Assembly: GCF_014201115.1 (NCBI RefSeq)
Contig: NZ_JACHDO010000001.1
Location: 1-64,000, forward strand
Direction: 5' to 3'
Length of the DNA: 64,000 nucleotides
DNA from: Nocardiopsis metallicus
GTDB lineage: Bacteria; Actinomycetota; Actinomycetes; Streptosporangiales; Streptosporangiaceae
In this document: positions 44,369 to 52,656 of the stretch, in pieces
Layout: every line of letters begins with the position of its first letter
Position numbering within the stretch: the first letter of the stretch is position 1
Notes under the pieces: generated by a model
The model's input: the letters and a program-made list of their open reading frames with translations, nothing else
Databases searched by the model: none
Told to the model about the DNA's origin: nothing
Position numbers and translations under genes: made by a program

Positions 44369-45898
44369 ATGCCCACCGCTACGACAACGCGCCACGATCT
44401 GAGCTGTGCCTCGCGGGTCCGGGAGTCGATGAGAGCGGACATCGGGGCGAAGGGGTGGCGCACCAGCCCGGACGAACTACGGAATCGGATCGCCGAAGCC
44501 ATTGGTGAATGCTGTGGTCACCTCGGCCTCAAGTGCTTTCGGCTTGCTGAAGGGTGGACGGTCGCCGCTGCGATCACCCACTTTCACCGCATGTGCGACC
44601 GGGCGGGGCTCAAGCGAAGGGGCTTGACAGAGCGATCCTGGCGGCAGTGGGAAGCTGGAGACAGGCCGAGCAGAGATTACGAGGACCTCCTGTGCAGGCT
44701 TTTCCGCACGGGTCCCGTGCATCTCGGATTCGCCTCCGATTACACGTTTCGCCCGTCCTCCGAAGGCCGTGGTGTGTTGGTGCCCCGGCAGCGGGGCCCG
44801 GTACAACTCGGGGGACCAAGTCTCGCGGCTGGTCGTCCATCTCCGATGCTGGCTCCTGGAAATTCGGGCATGACCGCAGCGGAGGCCATCGCGGCGGCCG
44901 CACGCGAATCCGCGCATTTCACGCAATACGCCGGAAGGACGAACGTGGGGCCTCACACCCTGGAGCAACTCGACGCCGACCTCAGGAACCTCATCAAGGC
45001 ATACCCCGGGCGTCCGGTGTACCCGACTTTCCTCGAACTCGTCGAACTGCGCAACAGTGACTTCGAGTTGCTGGAAGGGCGACAGTACCCGGCGCAGAGC
45101 CGGGACCTTTACCTCGTCGCCGGCGTCACCTGCGGTGTCATGTCGAACGCTTCCTTCGACCTGGGGCACATGCAGGCGGCGGCCACACAGGCTCGGACGG
45201 CCTACCTGTGCGCGGAACTGTCCGGCAGTGAATGGTTGCGGACGTGGGTGCGCGGAATGCAGAGCTTGATCGCCTACTGGGGCGACCATTTCGAGGAAGC
45301 GGTCGCCTTCGCCTCGTCGGTTCGGGGACACGCCGCAGCGCAGGGGTCGGCCACGGTTCGGTTGGCCAGTATCGAAGCCCGTGCCCGTGCCCGCTTGGGG
45401 GATGCCGAAGGAGTGGAAACGGCCCTGGAAGCTGCTGCCAACGCACGCGAGAGCGCACTCCACCCAGACGAATACGCGGGGATGATGGCCTTTCCCGTGG
45501 AGAAACAGCTCTTCTACGGGAGCACCTGCCAGGTGTGGCTGGGAGGTGAAGCACGGCTGCGCCGAGCCGCTCAGGACGCTTCCCGAGCGGTCTCGATGTT
45601 CGAGCAGGCCCCACTACGTCAGAGAAGGGTCGGGGAGATGTGTCTGGCCCGGCTCGATCTCGCTGCGGCCCGGTTGGGGTCGGGTGAGCTCGATGGTGCG
45701 GCCGAGCAGGTGCGTGCGGTGTTCGCGGAGGCAGCGAACCGACGAACCGACAGCGTGAGACGCAGACTCACACAGGTACGTGACCAACTCGAGGCGCCTC
45801 GGGTCAAGACCTCGCCCCTGGCGGCTTCATTGAGTGATGAGATCATCGAGTTCTGCGCCCCGTCACCCCCAGCCGTCACCGAAGGACACTCCTCATGA
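44369..45898 (+). CDS. Actinobacterial XRE-like regulator with TPR-type C-terminal region
   Basis: ATG 44369 follows AGCAGGAC; 509 residues. The N-terminal domain (30-130; LGLKCFRLAEGWTVAAAITH, LTERSWRQWEAGDRPSRDYE, LCRLFRTGPVHLGFASDY) is the degenerate XRE-like DNA-binding domain seen in many actinobacterial regulators. The remainder is an alpha-solenoid with TPR-like helices (about 190-490; SRDLYLVAGVTCGVMSNASF, AQARTAYLCAELSGSEWLR). It is read divergently from the SerRS/MAT operon and overlaps the dehydrogenase start by 4 bp, so it is the likely regulator of both operons. The ligand is unknown. Confidence 0.85.
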   Translation: MPTATTTRHDLSCASRVRESMRADIGAKGWRTSPDELRNRIAEAIGECCGHLGLKCFRLAEGWTVAAAITHFHRMCDRAGLKRRGLTERSWRQWEAGDRPSRDYEDLLCRLFRTGPVHLGFASDYTFRPSSEGRGVLVPRQRGPVQLGGPSLAAGRPSPMLAPGNSGMTAAEAIAAAARESAHFTQYAGRTNVGPHTLEQLDADLRNLIKAYPGRPVYPTFLELVELRNSDFELLEGRQYPAQSRDLYLVAGVTCGVMSNASFDLGHMQAAATQARTAYLCAELSGSEWLRTWVRGMQSLIAYWGDHFEEAVAFASSVRGHAAAQGSATVRLASIEARARARLGDAEGVETALEAAANARESALHPDEYAGMMAFPVEKQLFYGSTCQVWLGGEARLRRAAQDASRAVSMFEQAPLRQRRVGEMCLARLDLAAARLGSGELDGAAEQVRAVFAEAANRRTDSVRRRLTQVRDQLEAPRVKTSPLAASLSDEIIEFCAPSPPAVTEGHSS

Positions 45899-46743
45899 AC
45901 GTTCCCCCCACTGTCGGTTTGCTGCACCCCGGCCGCATGGGCGCGGCCGTCGGGCGTGAACTCACCACAGCGGGGCTTCGGGTCCTGTGGTGTTCCGCCG
46001 GGCGGAGTGAGGCGAGTGCACGGCGCGCTGAACGGGCCGGACTCGAAGCTGTATCCGAGCTTGGGTCTCTCTTGGAGCAGGCATCCGTGGTCATCTCCCT
46101 GTGCCCGCCAGCGGCCGCTGAGGCAACCGCAGCTTCGGTCCGGGAAGCCGGTTTCGCGGGGCTCTTCGTCGATGCCAACGCCATCAGCCCCGAACGAGCC
46201 AAGCGGATCGCCGCTGATCTGGCAGGAGAGGGAATCCGTACCGTTGACGGATGTGTCATCGGCCCTCCGCCCAGAGGCGCGGAGGACACCCATCTCTACC
46301 TGTCCGGGCAGCAGCAGGTTGTGGAGGCGGTCGGGGACTTGTTCGCTGACACCGCAGTCGTCCCGATCCGGATGCAGGGCCCGGTCGGTGACGCCTCGGC
46401 CCTGAAGATGGCCTACGGGTCCTACCAGAAAGCTGCCTGCGCTCTGGCGGGCGTGGCTCAGGCGCTGGGGCGCGCACACGGGGTGGAAGCCCACCTGACG
46501 GAGGAGGCGCGGCGCCTGGCCAAGTCCCCGTTGGCCACCCCTGACTACCTGACCGGGGTGGCGGCCAAGGCCTGGAGATGGGCACCGGAGATGCGTGAGG
46601 TGTCTGAAACCCTGGCCGCGGCAGGTCTGCCCGGAGAGATGGCTGAGGCAGCGGCTGCGGTGTTCGATCTGTGGGAGCCGGACAAGGACGATTCCGGATT
46701 GTCGCTGCCGGATGCCTTGGACCGGCTCAAAGATGGGCGCTAG
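45895..46743 (+). CDS. NAD(P)-dependent 6-phosphogluconate dehydrogenase-like oxidoreductase (DUF1932)
   Basis: The 282-residue protein has a Rossmann start (TVGLLHPGRMGAAVGRELTT, 6-25; GxxHxGxMG variant) and the 3-hydroxyisobutyrate/6PGDH-type NAD-binding domain, with VISLCPPAAAEATA and FVDANAISPERAKR. The C-terminal helical domain has GPVGDASALKMAYGSYQKA, where the lysine of KMAYGS corresponds to the catalytic lysine of beta-hydroxyacid dehydrogenases, and matches DUF1932. The ATG overlaps the regulator stop. It may act on a beta-hydroxy acid, perhaps serine-derived; that link to the SerRS gene is speculation. Confidence 0.83.
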   Translation: MNVPPTVGLLHPGRMGAAVGRELTTAGLRVLWCSAGRSEASARRAERAGLEAVSELGSLLEQASVVISLCPPAAAEATAASVREAGFAGLFVDANAISPERAKRIAADLAGEGIRTVDGCVIGPPPRGAEDTHLYLSGQQQVVEAVGDLFADTAVVPIRMQGPVGDASALKMAYGSYQKAACALAGVAQALGRAHGVEAHLTEEARRLAKSPLATPDYLTGVAAKAWRWAPEMREVSETLAAAGLPGEMAEAAAAVFDLWEPDKDDSGLSLPDALDRLKDGR

Positions 46744-46780
46744 AGATCGGTAGAGCCGCATGGCCAGGGGCTGAGCGATT

Positions 46781-47006
46781 GATGTGCCGGAATCTGGGGA
46801 CTACCCCGCCGACCGGGCGGTTGCTGGTCGTGGATGAGGTGTTCCCCGCAGCTTGGGAGATGCTCAGGTGTGCTGGCGGTATGGAATCGGTCAGGCTGAA
46901 CGGCCGGTTGAGGTCCGTTCGGGACGCTTTCGCACGTCGCAGTGGGGAGCCAGAGATACGGGACTTCATCGAACAGGCGGATGCACAACTCATATTGCAA
47001 CTGTGA
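46781..47006 (+). pseudogene. NUDIX gene remnant
   Basis: Bases 46795-46838 code for LGTTPPTGRLLVVDE and match, at about 38 of 43 bases, the middle of the intact NUDIX gene at 49463-49933 (LGITPPIGRLLVVDW). Both flanks of the NUDIX domain are missing. The frame then runs through an unrelated stretch (ESVRLNGRLRSVRDAFARRS, EQADAQLILQL) which may be the tail of another decayed gene. The 305-bp gap 46744-47048 holds nothing else of note. Confidence 0.55.
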
Positions 47007-47048
47007 TTGCCTGATGGTTGCAGAGCGCGACCCCCAGGGAGACAACGC

Positions 47049-47585
47049 ATGCGTTGGACCGTTCACTCGGAGAAACCCCTCTACACCGACCAGTGGCTCG
47101 ACATCCGCCTCGCGGACGTGGAGATCACGGGAGGCAGGCATCTGTCTCACCGAGTCATCCGCTCGGCGCCGGGCGCTGGGGCTGTTGTCCTTGATGGTCA
47201 GGGTCGTGTGCTGCTCATGTGGCGTCATCGCTTCATCACCGATACCTGGGGCTATGAGATCCCCATCGGAGGCATCAAGGAGGGCGAGCTGCCCAGGGAC
47301 GCCGCGGCACGTGAGGTCGAGGAGGAGACCGGCTGGCGGCCGGGTCCCTTGCGCCCGCTGCTGTACACCCAGCCCTCCAGAGGACTCTCCGACAGCGAAC
47401 ACCACATCTTCGTGGCCGACGGCGCCGAGCACATCGGCGAACCTGAGGAGGACTGGGAGGCTGAACGGTTGGAGTGGATTCCGGTCGAGCAGATCTCCGA
47501 TCTGGTGCGCAAGCGCGAACTCGTCAGCGGAACCTCCATGAACGCACTCCTGTACCTTTACGCGACCGGCGGCGCTGGCCAGTGA
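47049..47585 (+). CDS. NUDIX hydrolase (ADP-ribose pyrophosphatase-like)
   Basis: ATG 47049 follows AGGGAG; 178 residues. It begins MRWTVHSEKPLYTDQWLDIR, typical of ADP-ribose/NADH-type NUDIX enzymes, and has the box IPIGGIKEGELPRDAAAREV followed by EEETGW. A conserved tail, LEWIPVEQISDLVRKRELVS, follows. It lies in the rightward operon between the dehydrogenase and the YdcF-like gene. Confidence 0.87.
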   Translation: MRWTVHSEKPLYTDQWLDIRLADVEITGGRHLSHRVIRSAPGAGAVVLDGQGRVLLMWRHRFITDTWGYEIPIGGIKEGELPRDAAAREVEEETGWRPGPLRPLLYTQPSRGLSDSEHHIFVADGAEHIGEPEEDWEAERLEWIPVEQISDLVRKRELVSGTSMNALLYLYATGGAGQ

Positions 47586-47688
47586 GCGCATAGGGAGGGG
47601 CCTGGTGCGGTCTCGACCACCAGCTTCGCAGTATCGGGGGCATCAGGTCCGAGCAGGAGACCTGGTCCCATGGCCAGAGGAAGAATGC

Positions 47689-48357
47689 ATGGCGGACGAC
47701 GCACGTACCATCACCCGGGAGCAGTGGCGGCACGCGGAACTGATCTGGGAGTACCACCGCATGCGCCATCAGGTGCGGCCGTGTGACGTGGCGATCGCTC
47801 TGGGCTGCAACGACATCGGTGTGGCGGTGCACGCCGCTGAGCTGTACCACGCCGGGTTCTTCCCGGTGCTGGTGTTCACCGGTGGGAACAGTCCTTCGAC
47901 CACCGAGTTGTTCCCGGCAGGGGAGGCGGCGCACTTCCGCGAGCGGGCCCTGGAACTCGGTGTTCCCGACACCGTGATCCTGGTGGAGCCGGAGGCGTCG
48001 AACACCGGTCAGAACATCACCTTTTCCCGTCGGGCCCTGGAAGTGAACGGCATCGCCCCCGCCACCGTGCTCCTGGTCTGCATGCCCTACATGGAACGGC
48101 GCGCCTTCGCGACCGCTCGGAAGCTGTGGCCCGAGGTCGAGGTGGCATGCGCCTCCGCACCGCTGAGCCTGGGCGACTACGTCAAGGAGATCGGGGACGC
48201 GGCGATCGTCATCGACATGATGGTGGGTGACCTGCAGCGGGTGATGGAGTACCCCAAGCTCGGCTTCGCCATCGAGCAGAAAGTCCCCCGAGAGGTGTGC
48301 CGTGCCTACGACTCCCTCGTGGAGTCAGGGTTCGACAGCCGTCTGATCCAGAGCTGA
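47689..48357 (+). CDS. YdcF/ElyC-family (DUF218) protein
   Basis: ATG 47689 follows AGAGGAAG; 222 residues. The DUF218 Rossmann-like domain is clear: DVAIALGCNDIGVAVHAAEL, LVFTGGNSPSTTELF, EAAHFRERALELGVP, EASNTGQNITFSRRALE, and VLLVCMPYMERRAFATARKL. There is no signal peptide or membrane segment, so this is the soluble YdcF type; E. coli YdcF binds S-adenosylmethionine. The presence of an SAM synthetase in the divergent operon makes that link interesting but unproven. Confidence 0.87.
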   Translation: MADDARTITREQWRHAELIWEYHRMRHQVRPCDVAIALGCNDIGVAVHAAELYHAGFFPVLVFTGGNSPSTTELFPAGEAAHFRERALELGVPDTVILVEPEASNTGQNITFSRRALEVNGIAPATVLLVCMPYMERRAFATARKLWPEVEVACASAPLSLGDYVKEIGDAAIVIDMMVGDLQRVMEYPKLGFAIEQKVPREVCRAYDSLVESGFDSRLIQS

Positions 48358-48392
48358 CCCTGGACGATGGCGTTGGGGATGTTCCGCCAACC

Positions 48393-48678
48393 GGGTACGG
48401 GTTCCATGAGGTGGCCTCGCTAGAAACGGCGATGGTTCCCCTATTTCGGGGGTATTACGCGAGTCCTCTTGCAGAGCGTACGCTCCCAGGCGAAGCTGTG
48501 GGGCTGTCGGCGCCTGTACCTCATCTCGGAACCCGACAACGAAGCGGCACACGCTGCCTGGGCGGCCCTCGGCTTCGTGAACGTTGCTGGTGATCACCAA
48601 ATCAATGGAGTCTCTGTCGTCACCGATTTCAAAGGGCCGGGCCGTAGTCGCGCCGTGTACGAGTTGCCGTTGAGCTGA
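48393..48678 (+). pseudogene. Remnants of a NUDIX gene and of a GNAT acetyltransferase gene
   Basis: The 24 bases at 48393-48416 are identical to 49799-49822 in the intact NUDIX gene (coding GYGFHEVA), so a second NUDIX fragment lies here. From about 48470 the frame ending at 48678 codes for the C-terminal third of a GNAT acetyltransferase: KLWGCRRLYLISEPDNEAA, AAWAALGFVNVAGDH, FKGPGRSRAVYELPLS. The acetyl-CoA-binding N-terminal part is gone. The rest of the gap 48358-48845 shows no gene. Confidence 0.65.
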
Positions 48679-48845
48679 ACTTCGCCAGGTTAGGGCCAAC
48701 GGGCGAGGTCTGCGGGGGAACGAAGCGCAAATTATCGCGCCTGCACTCAACGATCCTGTTCGGTCGCGGATCGGCCTCATCAGGCTATAGCGGCGGTAGT
48801 TGTGAAGTATCGCGAGTTTCCCACGACGAGGGGGAAGGGGAAAGT

Positions 48846-49391
48846 GTGAGCATGAGCGTGATCGAATACGAGGCCAAGGTCTTGGACATCGACTCCGAAA
48901 AGGTGGCCGGGCTCATTCTCGACAAGGGTGGTGCTGACCTGGGTGAGGTGCTTCAGCGGCGCTACGTGTACGACATCGAGCCCGGGGACGTGTCGCGGTG
49001 GGTGCGCCTGCGCGACACCAGGAGCCGGGTCACGCTCACGGTGAAGGAGATCGACTCCGACGCCATCGGCGGCACCCGGGAGACCGAGACGGAGGTCGGT
49101 GACTTCGAGACCGCCAACGCGTTGTTGGGCAAACTCGGTTACACGCCCAAGGCCTACCAGGAGAACCGGCGGCACAGCTTCACGCTGGACGGGGCCCAGT
49201 TGGAGATCGACTCCTGGCCGCGGATCCCCGCGTATCTGGAGATCGAAGCGGACAGCCGCGCCGAGGTGGTGCGGGTGGCCGCGCTGCTCGGATTCGACGA
49301 GTCGTCTCTGACGGGTGAGAACACCACCAAGGTCTACGCCCGCTACGGCATCGACCTGTCCGGCATCGCGGAGCTGCGCTTTGATGCCTGA
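48846..49391 (+). CDS. CYTH-domain protein (class IV adenylate cyclase/thiamine-triphosphatase-like)
   Basis: GTG 48846 follows AAGGGGAAAG; ATG 48852 is the alternative. The 181-residue protein is one CYTH tunnel domain: IEYEAKVLDID (the E-x-E-x-K signature as YEAKVL), QRRYVYDIEPGD, RWVRLRDTRSRVTLTVKEID, TEVGDFETANALLGKLGY, and PAYLEIEADSRAEV. CYTH proteins cyclise ATP or hydrolyse triphosphorylated small molecules or polyphosphate; substrate here is unknown. It follows the decayed GNAT and precedes a NUDIX gene on the same strand. Confidence 0.88.
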   Translation: MSMSVIEYEAKVLDIDSEKVAGLILDKGGADLGEVLQRRYVYDIEPGDVSRWVRLRDTRSRVTLTVKEIDSDAIGGTRETETEVGDFETANALLGKLGYTPKAYQENRRHSFTLDGAQLEIDSWPRIPAYLEIEADSRAEVVRVAALLGFDESSLTGENTTKVYARYGIDLSGIAELRFDA

Positions 49392-49462
49392 GGAGGGTTG
49401 ATCGCTGCCCTGGCCTTAGTGCCGACACCTGTCGGGCCGGGGGAAGTGGTTACTGTCGGGGC

Positions 49463-49933
49463 ATGGCCTCTGATCCCACGCAATCCTTCGCCCGGCCCCG
49501 GGTGGCTGCCGGTGTCCTGTTCTTCGACGAACGGGGGCGGGTGATGATGGTGGTTCCGACCTACAAGGACTACTTGGAGATCCCCGGCGGGTACATCGAG
49601 TGCGGGGAGACCCCGACTCAGGCCGTGGCGCGTGAGGTGAAAGAAGAGTTGGGGATCACCCCGCCGATCGGGCGGTTGCTGGTCGTGGACTGGGCGCCCA
49701 CACCGGCAGAGGGTGACAAGCAGTTGTTCGTCTTCGACGGGGGAGTGCTCGACCGGCACTGGCTGGACCGGATCGTCCTCGACCAGGACGAGTTGGCGGG
49801 GTACGGGTTCCATGAGGTGGCCGAGATTGGGACGGTAACGATCCCCCGGCTCGCTCGAAGGATCGCTCAAGGGGACCGTGCACGCCGTGAGGGGACCACG
49901 CTCTATCTGGAGAGCGGCGAGGTCGTCGCGTAA
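49463..49933 (+). CDS. NUDIX hydrolase
   Basis: The 156-residue protein has the box EIPGGYIECGETPTQAVAREV then KEELGI, complete with catalytic glutamates. It starts MASDPTQSFARPRVAAGVLF and ends EGTTLYLESGEVVA. It is the intact version of two fragments found at 46.8 and 48.4 kb, which suggests past tandem copies or gene-conversion debris. It is the last gene of the rightward series. Confidence 0.88.
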   Translation: MASDPTQSFARPRVAAGVLFFDERGRVMMVVPTYKDYLEIPGGYIECGETPTQAVAREVKEELGITPPIGRLLVVDWAPTPAEGDKQLFVFDGGVLDRHWLDRIVLDQDELAGYGFHEVAEIGTVTIPRLARRIAQGDRARREGTTLYLESGEVVA

Positions 49934-49936
49934 GGA

Positions 49937-50113
49937 TTACCGGTGGCTGTGGAGAGTGGTCTCGACGAAGGCGTTCCACTCCGCGCGGGTGAAGGAGAGA
50001 TAGCCCAACTCTCTGTTCTGGGTGTCCCGTACATCGGTTCCGGCCTGGTGCTCCCGGGTCTCGATACATTCGTTGTTGCCGCCGCTGTAGCTGCTCTTGT
50101 GCCAGTCAGTCAC
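49937..50113 (-). CDS. DUF397 domain protein
   Basis: This 58-residue protein starts at GTG 50113 and reads VTDWHKSSYSGGNNECIET at its N-terminus, the hallmark of DUF397, then VRDTQNRELGYLSFTRAEWN. DUF397 proteins are small partners of XRE/DUF5753 regulators in developmental and antibiotic control (WhiJ, AbaA-like loci). It overlaps the stop of the upstream XRE gene by 8 bp, so they are co-transcribed. Confidence 0.9.
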   Translation of the reverse strand: MTDWHKSSYSGGNNECIETREHQAGTDVRDTQNRELGYLSFTRAEWNAFVETTLHSHR

Positions 50114-50942
50114 CGTTGATCCTCTTCATCTCGTCTCGGATGGCCTTCAGCGTCTCATCCGGTCCCCATGCCACGCCTTGGAGGGCCGCGAACCACATGC
50201 GGTAGCGCCCCACCTCGTTGGTCGCGGTGATGATCTGCCCCTGGTGGGCCGATTCCACGTAGACCACTTCGGGCTGGTCTGCCGAGGTGATCACCCTGAA
50301 GGGGCCGTTGTTGCCCGCGTGGCGGGGCTCGTCCACGGGGACCACCAGGAGGTTGACCCGTTCCTCCTCCACCAGGTCTGCCACGTAGCGGAGCTGTTCC
50401 AGTTGGACCTCGGGGGATCCGTAGCGGCGCATGAGCAGGGACTGGTCCACCACAAGCCAGATGACGGGGGACAGGGCCTTGGCCATCTGCTGGGCCCGCC
50501 GAGCCCTCTGTTGCGCGCGTTCGGTGAGCTCGTTGCTCGACAGCCAAGGAGCACCGTAGCGGATCACGGCGCGTGAGTAGGCCTCGGTTTGTAGATAGAC
50601 CGGGAAGACCAGGGCCTGGTACTCGTACAGGGCGTCGGCCCCGTGGGTGCGCTCGGCGATCTCGTGCAGCCAGGCGCGGCGGCCGGATCCGGTGAGTTCC
50701 TCCCAGAGGCGTTCCAGTCGTCCGCCGCCTTGCAGGATCTCGTCGAAGGCCCGGCGCAACCACGGCCGTGGGGCGGCCTTGCCCTTCTCTATGTCGGACA
50801 CATGGGAGTTGCTGATCGCGGTGCCGCGCTGGCTGATCCGGCGCGCGACGGTCTCCTGGGTCAGTTCGGCTTCGGTTCGTAGCCTGCGTACTTCGCGTCC
50901 GAACGCCTTCAAGGCGCGCTCATCGGGGGTCATGCCGACCAT
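50106..50942 (-). CDS. XRE-family regulator with DUF5753 domain
   Basis: The 278-residue protein has an N-terminal XRE helix-turn-helix (10-75; FGREVRRLRTEAELTQETVA, NSHVSDIEKGKAAPRPWLRR) and the DUF5753 ligand-binding-like region (about 95-270; YEYQALVFPVYLQTEAYSRA, DQSLLMRRYGSPEVQLEQLR, VVYVESAHQG). With DUF397 downstream and a GHKL ATP-binding protein divergent, it makes the WhiJ-type trio common in actinomycetes. ATG 50933 is an alternative start. Confidence 0.9.
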   Translation of the reverse strand: MVGMTPDERALKAFGREVRRLRTEAELTQETVARRISQRGTAISNSHVSDIEKGKAAPRPWLRRAFDEILQGGGRLERLWEELTGSGRRAWLHEIAERTHGADALYEYQALVFPVYLQTEAYSRAVIRYGAPWLSSNELTERAQQRARRAQQMAKALSPVIWLVVDQSLLMRRYGSPEVQLEQLRYVADLVEEERVNLLVVPVDEPRHAGNNGPFRVITSADQPEVVYVESAHQGQIITATNEVGRYRMWFAALQGVAWGPDETLKAIRDEMKRINGD

Positions 50943-51102
50943 CGGACCACATCGGACCGAAGTCCGTGGGAGTTTTCCAGTAAATTCCAGAGCCTCCTGG
51001 AAGATTCACGGGTTATCCGGACACCCTCGCCGGTGGGTTTCCCCAGGCCACATCCTTGCTGTCGCGGGCCCGCAGCCATCAGCGCGACGACGAAAGGAAC
51101 CG

Positions 51103-51609
51103 GTGGATTCCATGTCTTTCACCCGGCCGCCCCTCGACCTGCCACGGCGGATCCGCTGCACGGACCCCGAACAGGGCTCCCTGGAGTGCGGGCACCAGCT
51201 CTGGCACCTCAAGGCCGCCCGTAGCTGGGCCTCCCACGTGGCCCGCGCCACCCCCGCCTGCGCGGATCCGCTGCTGGTCTCGCTCTCCGAGCTGCACACC
51301 AACGCGTTGAAGCACAGCGCTTCGGGGCTGCCCGGGGGCCGGGTGCGTATCGAGATCGAGCGGCGACGGCGGCTGTTCCTGCTCCGCGTTACTGACGATG
51401 GACCCCGCCCCGGACAGGAGGTGACTGTGCCCGAGGCGCGCCCGGTGCCGTGGGAGCGCGGCGAGGACGGGTTGCTCGTCGAGGGCGGGTACGGCCTGGC
51501 CCTGGTGGACGCGATGGCCCTGTACTGGGACTTCACCCGGGAGTCGGGCGGCGGGTTGATGGTTCGGGCCGCTTTCGACCGATCCGGGCGAACCAGGATG
51601 GCCGCCTGA
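51103..51609 (+). CDS. GHKL ATP-binding protein (anti-sigma-factor-like kinase)
   Basis: GTG 51103 with AAAGGA 4 bp upstream is chosen over ATG 51112. The 168-residue protein has a HATPase_c_2 domain: LVSLSELHTNALKHSASG (N-box), LRVTDDGPRPG (G1-box), and EGGYGLALVDAMAL (G2-box). This is the RsbW/SpoIIAB-like fold used by actinomycetes as small signalling partners of XRE-DUF397 pairs. It is read divergently from the XRE gene. Confidence 0.85.
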   Translation: MDSMSFTRPPLDLPRRIRCTDPEQGSLECGHQLWHLKAARSWASHVARATPACADPLLVSLSELHTNALKHSASGLPGGRVRIEIERRRRLFLLRVTDDGPRPGQEVTVPEARPVPWERGEDGLLVEGGYGLALVDAMALYWDFTRESGGGLMVRAAFDRSGRTRMAA

Positions 51610-51897
51610 AAACCCGCGACCGGGTTGTGGCCGTCAGGGGTGGAAGCACCTCGCTCACCCAAGCGAACATCGACCACACCTCGCGGGAACGGCGTGTCCA
51701 GCGGGGGATCCAGGGCCGTATGCCCTGTGTGGAATGGACGGGAAGCGCAGCCCCGGGACGTGTGTGGCCTCGGGGCCAGAGACACCCGCCCATGCCGAGC
51801 AACGAAGAAGCACCCAGAAGTGGAGGCGCCCCGACGCGGTGCGGCGAACACCGGGCCGGGGCTGACATCCCCACCTGAAGCAAGCAGGAGGAGATCC

Positions 51898-52377
51898 GTG
51901 GAGAAGCCTACTGGTAGGCACCGCAAACCCGTGCGGGGCTGGGGACAGCGCGTGCGGTGGCTGTTCGGCGCGGTCCTGGCCGCCGTGCTGTGCAGCCCGC
52001 TCGAAGTCGCACCGCGCCGCAGCATCGACCGTCCCAGGGGCGGAGGCCGGTTGGTGCTGGAGCGCCGCGCGACCCCCAAAGCCCTGGCTGCCTCCTCCGC
52101 TGTGACGCGGGGCAGGACGGTGGCCGAACTCGCCAGCCGGGGGGGCGAACCCGAGCCTGAGCCGGGGCCGGTGCGGGTGCCGCGTCCCCGACGGCCGCAC
52201 CCCTCGGAGCAGGGGTGGTGTGTGGACGACGACGGGGTGCGCGGGGTGCGCCCGTACCTGTTCCACGAAGCGGAGCGGTCTCGCCCCAGCAAGGAGCACT
52301 CCTCGGTCGTGCAAGCGTCGGGGGACTTCGATGATCTGGCCGCCGCGGTGCGCACCTGGTTGAGCCTGGCCACCTGA
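51898..52377 (+). CDS. Hypothetical protein with one hydrophobic segment
   Basis: GTG 51898, preceded by AGGAGGAG, gives 159 residues. After a basic N-terminus there is one hydrophobic stretch (RWLFGAVLAAVLCSPL, about 20-35), a Pro/Arg-rich centre and an acidic-aromatic end with SEQGWCVDDDGVRGVRPYLF and FDDLAAAVRTWLSLA. I do not recognise a family. A strong terminator follows. It lies between the XRE trio and the element replication gene. Confidence 0.55.
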   Translation: MEKPTGRHRKPVRGWGQRVRWLFGAVLAAVLCSPLEVAPRRSIDRPRGGGRLVLERRATPKALAASSAVTRGRTVAELASRGGEPEPEPGPVRVPRPRRPHPSEQGWCVDDDGVRGVRPYLFHEAERSRPSKEHSSVVQASGDFDDLAAAVRTWLSLAT

Positions 52378-52394
52378 GCGCACACTCTCGCCTC

Positions 52395-52430
52395 GGGGCG
52401 GTGCCGTGATCGGTACCGCCCCGTTTGCTT
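52395..52430 (+). terminator. Rho-independent-type terminator
   Basis: Arms GGGGCGGTGCCG (52395-52406) and CGGTACCGCCCC (52411-52422), loop TGAT, followed by GTTTGCTTT. One G-T pair in a 12-bp stem. It lies 17 bp past the stop of the hypothetical gene. Confidence 0.75.
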
Positions 52431-52656
52431 TGCGTGGCGGGGGTTGTGAGGTCGGCCCACGTCGGGGGTGAGTCAGGCGTGAGCCACTTCTGAGCAGGGC
52501 CTGAAGGCGAGCCGAGCTGTTCACGGGGCCCGGCTTCAACTCCGGGCCTGGGTGTGTTCGGTTCAGGTAATTCCCGTGTGAGGTGTCGAATCCGGGGGTG
52601 GGGTGCGCTTCTTACTCAGTGAAGGGCAAAAACAGCCGTCACCTTGGAGGGCGCCC

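Noticed and set aside
36324..49933. A classical polyketide or non-ribosomal peptide cluster
   Set aside because: No ketosynthase, adenylation or carrier domain is present in the region.
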